Origin: Nemopilema nomurai
Taxonomy: Eukaryota; Cnidaria; Scyphozoa; Rhizostomeae; Rhizostomatidae
DNA length: 64,000 nt
Direction of reading: 5' to 3'
Assembly (NCBI GenBank): GCA_003864495.1
Contig: ML133387.1
Location: forward strand, 1,173,311-1,237,310
This document shows positions 23,501 to 36,100 of this stretch, one piece after another (within the stretch, counting starts at the first letter, position 1; every line of letters starts with the position of its first letter). The position numbers were made by a program, and so were the translations under genes. The notes under the pieces are model-generated. The model worked only from the letters and a program-made list of their open reading frames with translations, searched no databases and was not told the DNA's origin.

Positions 23501-26500
23501 TCTGCCTTCTTTCGCAATATCTTTTGCTTTGTCTTTTTGTTGTTCTCAACGTCGTTCTCCTGACTTTCCTTGCTACTTTTTACATCTTTCTTTTTTTGCT
23601 TTTGAGAAAACTCTGAAATTATTTCTGTAAAATGTATGCCAATGCAATCACATTTATCCGTATCCTCGTCAAGAAGACACAACATTAGATAAAACCTGTA
23701 TGTCATAAATTTGCCTCACTTTTACTTTGTAATGAATACTTTGAAATAAATAGAAGTATTAATTTTTCTGTCTTTCAGTTTTTGAAGAGTTTGTCGGCCT
23801 CCTTGAACAGCAAGCTACAGTTGATCAGTACACAGACTGGGTAGCAGGCCTCGTCAATAAATGTGTCATTAAGGTTTGCCTAACCTACAACTCATTTGAT
23901 GTTTTGTATCCAACATGTCTTATTTACTTACAAACTCTTCAGAAAAATAATATCTATTTGGTTTGCAAAATTGTTTACTTTCCCTTACCATTTTCCATTT
24001 ATGATGAAAGTCTTGGAAACTTATTTCCAGGTGTAGACTGCTTTCAGTCATAACGTCTGGGTTAGTTTTATATTGAAGTAGTTGTTTGCTCTCCATTTTG
24101 CTGAAAAATATCATTACAATTCTAGCCGAGTGAGCAAGAAGAGAAGTCGTTTCAGTCATGCGCCCAAAGTTTTCTATTGATATGGTCATTTGTATGCTCA
24201 AAGGTTATCCAAGAGCTCACCCTCAGGAGTGCCAAAAGCTTTGGTAAGTCAATTTCACTTTATGGCCAACAGTATCTTGCCTACATCTAGTCAATGTAAT
24301 TGCACTGCATTCTCCCCTCTTTGCCATCTGGATCACCCCTGTATCATTGGCTGCTGACGCATGCCAAACTTTGTGCACCTCTTTAAATCTCTAATATCCT
24401 TTCTAGCAGCTCCTACTTGCCGTACATCTTTTCTGACGTTATCCATAAAACACCTTAACTCTTTATCTCAGCCGACCCCCTACGTTAACGCACTCGCAAC
24501 TTCTCTTCTTGTAGCTGCCATCTCCTAGCCGAGTCATACTGTATGCTACCCTGCACTTCCGTTATCCTCAGGAAACACCCAATTTCGGTCGATTAATATG
24601 CCTCGCATTGATTGCGCGAATCTGAGAGCATATCATTTTCCCTGTTGCAGAGAGCCCTTATTCACAATCCTACCAATCTTCAATGTAGAATTGATAAAGT
24701 TAGCCAACTGGTATGAAAACTTTCTTTAAACAATAGTCAAATGTGATTGTAGTAGCAAAATATTGCAGCTTCAAGTTTCTCAATAGCCACTTCTTAACCA
24801 TTGATTTGCGCCTTAAAAACGCCCATATGTTGCTAGTTTGCGTACTCATGAAGGATCATGAACCTATCCAAATGATAAATTATTTAGCAATTAGGCCCTG
24901 CAGCAACTGTGTTGACAGGTGTGTTTCTTCAAAATCAGAATTTCTCAACTTTACAACCTTACGTCAGTTAATTATTTATTTGAAAATGCGGGTATTTTGT
25001 CGGCAGCAGCTGCCTTCATTGTATCTTGATCTGCTTTCGTCACACATGTCATTGTGCTCTTCTCGCTAAGCACTTAAAAGTGAAAATCTTCCCTTCAATT
25101 TGTATTTGATCTGCAAATCTAAAAGTGAAAATCTTCCCTTTAATGTGTCAGCGTTTGGTGGGAACATGTCCGTGCTATTTCAGAGTGAAAAGCAAATTTG
25201 ATGGATTACACCCACAATAACGTTAGTCCTGTCATTTCAAACATTCCTTTCACCCTTCAAGGCCCATCGCCTTTTCTCTTTCACTCTCCTGTCCCCTTCC
25301 ACAAACGACCAAGTCAATCTTGCTGCAAAACAAGGCCTGTTTTTTACACCAGGCCTTTTGCCACAGATGGAGTTGCACTTTGAAAGTCCTTCTATTATAG
25401 GTATCGAAATCTGCACATTTACCATTGCCTTCATAAAATGCAGAACATTCTAGGGAAACCTCTTTCATTTTTAGGATCGTTTCATTTGCTGCAGATGTTG
25501 TTCGATGACTACATATTTTTTCTGATTGAATCCCACGCAATTGTTACGGAGGATGCAGATGATGGATCCTTTGAGTTCTCAATAATCCGAAACCGAATTT
25601 CAGGTCTGATCTAATAGTTTCATTTACGGCACTAAACATTTTTCTAAACATTAGTAACCTATATGTGCACGAAAAACGGAAATAGCCTTTATCAAACTCC
25701 CTTCCTAGTCTTTCAAAGAGTATACTCATATGGAGAGTGCATTACTTGCAGTTTTTGCGTATCAAGGACGGTTTCAAAGGAAGCCAATAATTTAAGCATA
25801 AAAGGACTTTTTAGAACGGCTGTTGCGTATATTGACTTGAGCACTGATAGAATGTGCGTAAATCTAAAGAACTGATTTCACAGGTACTTTTGCTCTTATG
25901 AGAGAGAATAGAGAGTTTAAACAATTTCCATCATAAAATACTACGTCATAAAAAACAATCAGAAAAACCTTCTAAAGGCGATAGCCCCAAGGCGTTTGGT
26001 TAAGGCACTTCTAACCAAACAAAACGAGATAGAGAGGTATAGTGTAGCTATTCCTAAGTGCATAAAATGCTGACTTTGTAAAATGATTGCTAGGGGATAT
26101 GTTCAACCCTCAGAAACCTGTAAAAGTCTGCCAAAAGCTAGCGAAGTTTTTTTCAATTAAATATATCAGATAGACAATCTAAGTAAATCTGTTCAAGCAC
26201 AAATCTCTTTTGTGTCTGCTGACGCAAGCCCTAGATTCCTGGGAATCCTTCGCATGATGCCGGCTGGATTTGTTTAAAACAGTTAATCTAGCGATAATCA
26301 AGCTTTATGTATTAATTTTGAGCAGTTTTGTAGAAGGCAAAGATTGTGGATTTATTAGACATCTGCTGGCGATTTTATCGGAATGAGATAAGCAGATTCT
26401 TGATTCTCAGAAAATGATTCAACCTGCCTGAAAAAATAGTGCAAATACCTTTTCGTGACAATTATCAATTTTATTGGTTACTTAATTTGAATACGTTGAA

Positions 26501-27300
26501 AACTTGAGTAACCTGAATATTGATCCTACTGAGATTATTTAGTTACTTAATATGCACCTCATGGTATTTTTATAACTTTCCACGTCTACAAAATTGTCGT
26601 TTGCCTTTGGTTCTTAAATAAGGTAGCATTGTATAGTATATCTTGCAAATGTTGCGCTCTTTCCTCGGTGGCAAGAGAAAATCTCTTTTGAGGTTCCTCA
26701 TCATGATACATTATTGTTCCAAAGCATTGCTCCTAGCAGAATCCTCATACTTTCCCTGGTAGATCATTATTTTTGATAGTCTAGAAAAAGCGGGAAATCA
26801 ACCAACTCAATTTGTTTGCAGATAATGCTGATTTCTGCATGTACAACGAAAACCTCTACTCAGACCTGAACCAGAAATCACGATCCTTTCAAGGCCCTCC
26901 TTCTGCACGAGCTGGATTCCCCAACGAAACGCAGGACGAACGGGACATTGCCAATATCCAGTCAGCGATGACGCTGCCGTGCTCCTTCATGCCACCCAGT
27001 CGTGTTCTGCACCCTGCTCACATTCATTTCGACAGTTCACAGCAAGCAGAGCCGATCTACAACGGCTACGTGAGCTATAACAGTGCACGAGAACAAGGCA
27101 TAACTGAAGAGTCAGGGCTGACGTATTACGAAGACCGTCTCGGTACTAACTCTCGTTCGTACAAACAACAGCTAGACTTCGGAGCTCAAAACGTCAACGG
27201 ACCATTTTTGACTCAGGAACTCGAAAGGCTACATATGTCGTATGGCACTGAAAATCTTTTTGACAGGAATTACTTCTTTCAACGTGAATTAAGGGCGTAA
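17536..27300 (+). CDS. RFX4: RFX-family transcription factor, RFX4-like
   Basis: RFX proteins bind X-box DNA as dimers and control, among others, ciliary genes. Coding exons: 17536-17575 (tentative), 18767-18830, 19246-19369, 19776-19837, 20218-20347, 20590-20712, 20923-21000, 21501-21614, 21806-21956, 22211-22269, 22826-22970, 23779-23873, 24126-24243, 25475-25603, 26822-27300. Phases agree throughout and predict 636 residues. The winged-helix DNA-binding domain spans about residues 34-103 ([46 protein letters not shown]). Regions B/C and the dimerisation domain follow ([76 protein letters not shown]). The dimerisation part is closer to RFX4 than to RFX6. The last exon codes a 160-residue unconserved tail. 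Exon 1 ([13 protein letters not shown]) was chosen because it has a good ATG context and a GTAAGC donor of the required phase; another first exon is possible. Confidence 0.9.
21985..21998. promoter_or_regulatory. X-box-like motif in RFX intron
   Basis: GTTGACATGGCGAC agrees with the RFX X-box (GTNRCC-AT-RGYAAC) at 12 of 14 positions. It begins 29 bp after the exon that ends at 21956. It could be an autoregulatory site or chance; position inside an intron is the only supporting context. Confidence 0.2.
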
Positions 27301-30196
27301 TGTTATAGTAAGTTAAAAACATTGGAACTCTACCGTAGGAAGTTGTGAAATGCACGTAATACGAGAAGAGCGATTCACAGGGTGCAGATCTTGGGCATTC
27401 ATTGTGAACATTTTTAAAGTCGATAAATGTTGATATACGTATATGATTAAATGTTCTTTGTTTTAGCTTGTATTATAATGTGCTTTGTGCTGTGCGTAAA
27501 TATCACCTTTAATATTTAGTTTGTGAACGTTTTACTTAATAATATGTACAGATCTTCAGTCTGGAGCTATCTCTCGTGGCTTTGTGCTTCCAGTCAGTGC
27601 TTTGACCATCGTTTCGTCAAATGTTTTGATCTCCATTTAGGACCACTTTCGCTGAAAGAGAACTGCTTAGAATGATCAAGGAGTGTCTAACTTCTAAATA
27701 AGTTCGAAAAGGAACCCTCATTTACAACACACAAAATTAATAGCAACATCAAGATTTCCAAGCTGCAATAGAATTGTTCAAAAAAGCACTGGACAACATG
27801 TTTCTGAACATTTACTCTATTCCAGGAGATTCAAAGTTCTGCAATATGAGATAAAAAAATACTTTTCCCCATATCTTAAATAGCTATTAGAGGAAAAGCC
27901 TGAAGGTGAAGGCTGCATTTCGTTACAAGTGCACTCTACATCTAAGTGCACTGTTCTGATTAATAATCCGATGTCATAAAAGGAACAGCACTGTTTAAGG
28001 GCTGCAGTTGGTAAAAAGAAGCTATTAAATAGACACCTTTGACGTTGACACTAAAGACGCGCGCAAACTCAATTTTCTGAAATCTGCAAGTTTTTAGGCT
28101 CTTACTGTAAGACTAGTGTTACTTTTTTCTATGATAATGAATCTTTATAGAACAGTTCAGCCTCATCCTAGCTTATTTCAAGATGAGAAGGGTATAAAAG
28201 AACTACGGCAGAAACGGTTCCGAAAACATTTGCTCTAAAATAGTTGTATTCAAATTCTAAGATTTTGCTGTTCAACTTTTCTAATTTTAGATGATGATTT
28301 TAAGATTTTTGCAAGCCCACTCTTTGGTTCAGCATAACATATCAATATGTCAAATTCTAATAACTTTTGTTGGCATTTAAGTACTTCCATACGGTGCTGA
28401 TCGATGAACATCCAAGAATGTTTGAAGTTTAAACCAGCAAGTGCTCTTTTGTCATAAAAGATAATGTACCCAAGTTTGCAGGTCTCGCTAAAGACGCCAA
28501 AACGACTATTCAAGAACAAACCTGTGATTTAAACTCAGTGGTCAATGAATATCGATCAGTTCCAACTCGTTCTATCTTTTGTTATTTCTAGTTCTTCGCA
28601 AGCTTTCATCCTCTGTAGTTTATCCCTTCCCCCTAGTTTCAGTCTATGTAACTTCTATTGATCTTCGTCTACGCTTTTAAAAAAGCATCAGAAAGTCTCA
28701 TTCATGCAACCAGGGAATTTTTATTAGTATCTAGAGCTCATCTCTATTTGCTGATGAAACGGAAAAGCTATTTTGGCTTTTTTGAAAATATTTTCATCTA
28801 TTCCAAACGTATTCGATCGCACACTGTCTTTTTTTCGGTGAATATTTATCATATTTCTTAGTCTCAATTCTTAGTCCCAGGGACGCTGCAAACCTGGACT
28901 CTAGACTTGGCTCCTGATGTCCACTGGTAATTCATCACTGTTTCTTTCCCATGTGCCAACTACTTGGAAAATTAAACAACAATACCAACATTCTAATAAA
29001 AGTGCAGTTTAATATCACTAAGGAATTCGCTACAATATTCGAAAATTATTCTCTTATAACTTATTGCAGATTATTCTTATGTAAAAAGTAGAACTCTTTC
29101 ACAGCCTCAGATGAACTCTTTCACAGCCTCCTTTAGAAGGTAGTTTCAACTTTTTTAACATTTCTTCTTCCGCATTCATTGGTATTAATAATTATGCATG
29201 TTACAAAAGTAAATTTACAATCCCAATACCCGGTACAATCCCCAGTACACGAATGCAATATGTAGCTCTGCAATCACAGTACGGTGAGTTACCATATTTC
29301 AACAAACGATACTTCTATTTGTTTGCTTTGTTGTAATACCTTCGCCAGAGCCGCTATATATAATCTTTATCAATGTAATTTTGTCAGAAATTAAATTTTT
29401 CTACGCCTCCTTAATTCTCTGCAGCGAAAAACATATTGATCGCGAACAAACATTAGCTTACGGCAAAATGCAGAAATTGTGATCGGAAATTGTGACGTTT
29501 TGCTTCTAGTTAGCCCTTATCACAAGAACATGCGCCAGTTCCTTTTTGCATTAGAGATAAAGGCATTTTAGCAAAGCTTCAATTTGAAGGTTAAAATGTG
29601 AAGGTTAAGAAAGGGCTCAGTGAAGGCTCAAATAATTTATAGCATATCTGACCCACTTCGTTCGCTAATGAATGTCTTTCTATTTCTATATGGCCTTTAG
29701 GAATACTTTGCTCTACGAAAAAGTACTTTTTTGGGGGTGGTTGCAGAAGGCTTTACACTTACACGTTCGCACTCTCATAACATAGCCAAAAGGAAGATGC
29801 TCACTATACGCATGCGTGGTGCTCGCATCCGCTGCTCGATATGCCGCGGTAGATTGAAACCTTTCAGAAACTTGTTGATGATCGAACGGAACGGAAGGAG
29901 AGAACTTGGTTCGGTAGACAATTTGAGTTGTAATAGCTGCGAGGTTGCGAAAAAGTTTTGGCCAACAAATGTACACCTTTGCTACCTGCAACACAAAAAA
30001 GTATCTGAAACATTTTTTAGGATGCAAGGCCTAACCTGGAAGTAGGCAGCGCGGATAGCAAGCATCTGTTCATTTCCAACCCGACCTACTTGAGATAAAA
30101 GGCCTGTCGTTTTTGACCGACGAACAATTGAGGGTCATTTTGTTATACGATTTTGAAGATTAATTGTAAAACTTATCGTTCCAAACCTTTGATGCA
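27301..30196. other. RFX-arrestin intergenic region
   Basis: Begins with the probable RFX 3' UTR (ATTAAA at 27446-27451 is a possible weak polyadenylation signal) and ends with the arrestin promoter and 5' UTR. A short direct repeat GAACTCTTTCACAGCCTC occurs at 29091-29108 and again at 29113-29130. Overlapping ORFs of 104 codons on both strands near 29713-30045 have no family resemblance and are considered spurious. No other feature seen. Confidence 0.4.
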
Positions 30197-33100
30197 ATGA
30201 GTCAGGCTAACGGATCGGCAAATGAAGTGCCTGGGCAAGGAGACCTCCAAAGTTTGAAGCGCCCAGGAACCAGGTATGTTGAGAAATATTTTGTAGGTGT
30301 TTCTGTATATCCGATGCTTCCGTTTGAATACGTATTATGTTGGCCCGAATTTATGCCCAAGCCCTGTCCGGGTTTAGTTTTGATTAAGTTTGTTGATGCC
30401 ATTTCATCTTCGAATCGATCGATAGATAGTTTTCAGGAATGATATATCCTGTCGTTGTGTGGTAGCATTATGTCCATGGTGTTGCAATATCATTTGAAAC
30501 TGTACGAATCCTTGTTTGTTTTACATGGCCCTTAACAACTTCACAATATGCTTTTCGTTGAATTCGAGAGCGATCAATTTAAAATTCACGATATCTTAGG
30601 CCACCCAAAATTTATGTCTCTTTTTGTTGCATATGTACTGCTTATTCCTAAGTCATACACTGTCATATTTAAATAATCTAATTTTGAAACAAACGCACAC
30701 TATTCTCGAAGCATTCTAGAGCTGGCATTTCTAATGTTTGTGCAGAAAACACCTCTTTTTCAACATAGCGATTGCAGCAACATTCAGTGCTATCAACTGC
30801 ACTGCCCGATGATAGAAACTCCAAGTTGTGATTCTTAAACTATCAAACTTTGTGTAAATTCTGTCAAATAGACACATTTTATGAGTAAATTATTTTCGCT
30901 ACCGTCGTGAGCCAGATCTTCAAAACTTTAGTTATGGCTCCTGGCACAAAACTTCACAGAAGCTGGAAGCAGCGGAACCAGAAAAACTGTCTCCGCTATT
31001 TCTAGCTGTTGTGAAATTTATTTATTCTTGTTATTTATATATTGATTATGTTTCTGTCAGTTTTTAACACTCAATGTTTCCTATTAAGTTTTAGTCTTCC
31101 CTTCTCACTTAAATCAACTTTGTGTATGGTCAGATCTACTTAAGATCTGGTGCAAAAAGTTAATTATAACAAATTTCATGGAGAAAACAGTTAGGAAAAG
31201 TTTAGGACAATGGTGTATAGCTTGTTTTAGACCCTTTAAATAAGCCTTAAAATACAACAACTACAGATACAGGAAAGAAGTTTCTTCAAGTTTATTACGT
31301 ATGCTGTTGCCATATGCAGACCTTCCTTTGCAATAGGAGGAAAATATTTTTACCTGTTTATAACTGTTGAAACAGAAAGGCCAGGATTTATTACCTGAGC
31401 TAAAAAATTATTGTCGAGGTCCTCTATACCCTATTAGTATTCCTGATCATTAATAAAGCTTTTTTGATCAGTAAAACCTGTTATACACGCTTTTTTATAA
31501 GGAACCTACTCCAAGGCCTAGTTCCAAAAGTAGACCTCGACAATAATTTTGTAGTATAAGTTCTTTAAATATTTCAGCTTTCTACATGTAGGTTCCTTAT
31601 AAAGTGGTTCCATATAAAAAAAAGCATGTATCTGTTAAATCTATTGCATCATAGTTTGGACTTCTGAGAATGGAATGTTAATAATCAACTGGCTTCCCAT
31701 TTCCAGTAGTCCTGTCCTTTCTCAACTCTATTGTTTTGACCACAAATAGTTATTGAATCTATAATACTAACTAATTTTCATCTTAAAATTTTCTTTTTCC
31801 TGAGCATTACATTTTTTTTAAAAGGCAAAATAATGCTAGTTTTTTGTAGTTGTGTTAAGTTCTGATAGAAGGTGATATTAAAATGCAATCTTCAGTTTAA
31901 TTTGGTTTGCTTGCAAAACAGGTCGCTATTTGCTTTAAATCCTGTAGAAATGGTTAGCCAATGATCCTTTATTTACTTATTTTGTTTATTCTTGTTGACT
32001 TGTATGTACAATTCAATAATGTATGTTTTTTTGAAGCAAACTTTGTTGCTTTTATCTGCATCATGGAGTTGACAAGAGCTTGAAAATTAATCACTTCCCT
32101 TTGTCTGAAAGTTTTAAAACATAAAGAAAGCATAAAACATCTTTGTAGGTACTCAATTTCATGTAGATATTGAAATAGAAAGTAGAAATCAATAGTTTAT
32201 ATATATATATTAATTGCATCATGTTTTTGTTAGAAATTCTGCTGCTTTTTTGTTTTTGAAAAGTTCTTCATTACCCTTTTTTTGTCACCAGGGTTTTCAA
32301 GAAAAGTACACCAAATGGCAAAGTATGTTTACAAAATAACTTCGCCTTAAACTACTGGGTGCTGCTGTAGTGATCCATCTTATTATTTCTAATAGATTGA
32401 ATAATGGATAGATTTTACAGGCACAGAAGACATATATTCCTTATGCAGAAAGAAGAACAGCAAGTAATAAATGCTAATTTAACAAGATGACATCATTTGT
32501 CTGCTTATTGTCATTTTGGCCCAATATAAACACATGAAAAAACTGTTTTAATCAAAGTCTGGTTGCATCTCAAAAGAACTTAATGATTTACAAAGATTTT
32601 TTGGAACTTAAAAATGCTTATTTATTTTAAAGTTTATTGCAGTCTGCATAAAGACTTTTTTTAAATATTTTCATTCACTTTTGTTTTCACCAGAAGTCTT
32701 GAATATGTTCAAATTTCTATGAAAACTAACTGGGCTTTGACTATGGCTTCTTTCAAGTGGTCTGTCAGCTTTTACAAAATTGAATCAGAATTTTTTTATG
32801 GGAAAGCTACCTATTTCAGTTGCCAAAAGATGTAATTTTCTTTTTGCACAACATAGAAGTAAAGAGTCAAAACATAGTGACTACAATCTTCATGTATATT
32901 AGTAAATTTATGTTTTTAATGCTTTTTTCAGTTTCTTATTCTCTACACACAGGATCTCTTATTACCAATAATATTCATCTATACTGTCAAAAATGTTATG
33001 TTAGTTATCCAAACAAAGCTTATTACCAGACCTACCCCATGTTAACTAGAACAGAAATTAACCTTGATTTTAAATAGTGTCTGAAGACAAATGCTTCTTC

Positions 33101-36100
33101 TGTTAATATTCTCATTGTTGAAACATTTATGGGAACTATTAGGAAAGTGACTTTGCTTACAGTTCCTCTAAAACCATAAATACCAAGATCTTTACAATCT
33201 TTCTGACAATGGATTTGAGCAGTTTGTTCCTTTTGCACAATGCAAACTGCTCTCTTCACATATTTGCAGCACTACATTATTTGATTCTTACTTGACAAAT
33301 ATCCTAGCTGCTACTGGTGTTATCTAACTGTACTTTTTGTCTGCTTTTAGCTAACAGTCTATATTGGAAAACGTGATTTCTATGATCATATTGACTATAT
33401 TGAGCCTATAGGTAAGTCAAATCAGTATATACATGATAGAGAAAATTTTATGAAGATGTATCATTGTAGTTATAAAGCTCTATAGAGTTTCTAGTTGCCC
33501 TTTTTCATAAATGTTTGATTATCACATAATTAGGCGAACTTGTCATGAGCATTATGGTTTGGGATTTTTGAATGTTTTTATTTTGTAAATCACAATGTTC
33601 ATTCTTTACAAGGTAGGTAGAACAATCTTATCTTACCAGCACACGATATTGGTTATCAAACTTGGATTGCAAATTTCTCTTAAAAATAGCAGCTCTAGTT
33701 CATTATATATTTCCAATTGCTGTTTGATCTGTAATTTAGTTGAAATCTTTACAAACTACATAGTAAATACTCTAAGCAATGACTTATGGATATGCCTTTT
33801 ATTTACCAATTTTGCTTTGAGTTTCCCATCTCAAGCTTTAGAATTTAAATGTAATGAAAAGTCAAACAATGTTTTGATGCCTTAGATTCTTAATGAATGC
33901 TTTTGGATGATTCAGCTGAGACCAGTCAAGTTTTAAGCCTTATTGTTTATAGTCAGGTACTGCACTTCAAATGTCTTGTAGAAGTCGTTCAAATGAACTT
34001 TAGATGGACAATTAATAAAAGTATATGGACCCTCACTGCTTGCGTAATTCGTCATGAATTATATTGGGCTGGGTTGGTCAGCATCATCAGTTTATCGGTT
34101 TTTGTAATGGGGATTGTGTTGAGTTCTATTGATACAGGTTTTGCTAAAGCCCAGGTTTGCGGGAATTTGTTTTAGAATGATTGATATTTAAGACGGAACC
34201 TTTTGAAAAAACCGAGTAAGGATAGGTTTGTTAAATCTAGCCAGGTTTCTTTACTAACGTTGTTTGGAAATTATATTGGAAATAATACTGACTTATTATA
34301 CATGTCTTTTGAAGTACATTGAATAGAGTAAACAAAGTCTCGGGTGTTGCTGAAACTATCAACATTAAAAAAGATGCTTTACTTGATGCAGATATAATAC
34401 CAAACACTGCAAAGCGCCACGTCCTGCCTGCATTCAAGCAAATCTCTGCTTAGGTGCAAATATTTCGTATATTGATCAAAGCTTATGTGCCAAAACAATT
34501 AAGTGCTAACGCCGCAATAGACTTTCCTGAAATAATAGGCTTTCTCTTTTCTTCAAGAAATTTATCTTGTAAAAAACTGTCTTATAGCAGAGACAGATTG
34601 TTGAAGAAGAATGCAATTAGCTTTTGTTAAGCCTATTTTAGACTGAGGTTGATTCAGAAGATTCTAAGTGACAACTGATTCTTCCTCGTTCTATTTGCTA
34701 ATGTTTTTAAGAATTAGCGAAACTTTATTGACAAAGAACTTGGACATCTTTCTCTTGTGATTGATTTAAAAGTTTATTTGGCGACGATTTGACGCATTTC
34801 TCTCGAGTCGGCTTAAGTCATTCACTAAAAGCCTTCGAAGTTAGAGGCAATGGGCCACAATGAACAGTAGGACATAGAACAGGCAGTGCAATGCGACAAG
34901 CAAAGTATAAAGTGCCCTCAGGAACTGTTTGGAGCTGAGGGCTTCGGCTTCAGCATGTAGTCAGTAAATGTATGTCTATCCTGCAAAATGACTCAGAATT
35001 TTCTTCACGAGTCGTGTTTGAACCAAAGAAAATTGAATTAGCTTTGTCTATTGAACAAATAGATAGGTTCTTTTATTTGCCAGTTAACATACATAACAGC
35101 CAAAGTGCCTTTGTCGAGGTCCAGCCATGCTCCTTAGGCTGTAGCACTTTTAACTTAACAAGATTTGGCATGATAATAACAATTGTAATAATGAATTATG
35201 GAAGACTTCAGTTCGCTCTTAAGTCGCTATGTCAGCACCACTCGACGCTTCCGATTGATCTTCTTAGGTTTCCCCTTATCGTAATGGATTACCTTGCAAG
35301 TATAGGTCATTGCACATTTTGGCTAGGTTTCATAAACGCTTTTTTCATGGAAACTTTAACCAACTTTGATGATGCCTCTGTGATGCTATGCAGCCTTAAT
35401 GTTTGCAATTATCTAAATTGAAATCTTCTATTATAGAGTGTTCATTGCAATTTAATGGGATGGAAAAGGGGCACACTAAACGACTCTGGTCGTTGAAAAC
35501 CTCGCTTCCATTTTAGCTGTTATGGAACGACGTCTTCAATTTTTAATTGCTTTTGTGTTTTCCGCAGATGGTGTTGTTCTGGTAGATCCAGAGCACGTGC
35601 GGGCAAAAAATGGTGAGTTTGTTTCAGTTTTTATTTATCACTTGAACACAGGTTTGGAAAGAGCACAGCTTTCATGTGATCTTGGCAAGCTCAGAGGGTC
35701 GACAAAAACATCAAAAAGCTCCCCCCTCACTTTGATGTTCAATGAAAAGCCATGTTTTGATCTTCTTAAAGCTACCTTCGTTTTATCATCTAGCGCAAAG
35801 GTTGTTTCTTAATTTGTCATTCATTCTGGCGAGCACGTTAAAGACTCATAAGTAGTAAACAATGTTACCGATGACTATGGTGAACTGTAGTGTTTTTAGC
35901 CATAACGGGCAAAAAGCCAAAATTCGCATTTTAGCCTTGTACAGAATATTTGGGATTAGTTGACTTTCCCTATGCCTTTCGGAACAGAATTCAATTCAAC
36001 TCCATTACTAAAATATGCATAGCTTTTGAGGCCAATCAACAAAGAAATTGAAATCTAGACCTGGTCTTGGTCTTTCGATAACACTGTTAAGCTAGCCATC

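Noticed and set aside
29713..30045. Overlapping 104-codon ORFs on both strands before arrestin
   Set aside because: No family resemblance, same segment open on both strands, and position fits arrestin promoter or 5' UTR.
32820..33077. 85-codon ORF in arrestin intron 2
   Set aside because: Biased composition of translated AT-rich DNA, no motif, no splice support.
34972..35421. 149-codon ORF in arrestin intron 3
   Set aside because: No resemblance to any family and it lies wholly inside an intron; its composition resembles translated AT-rich intron DNA.
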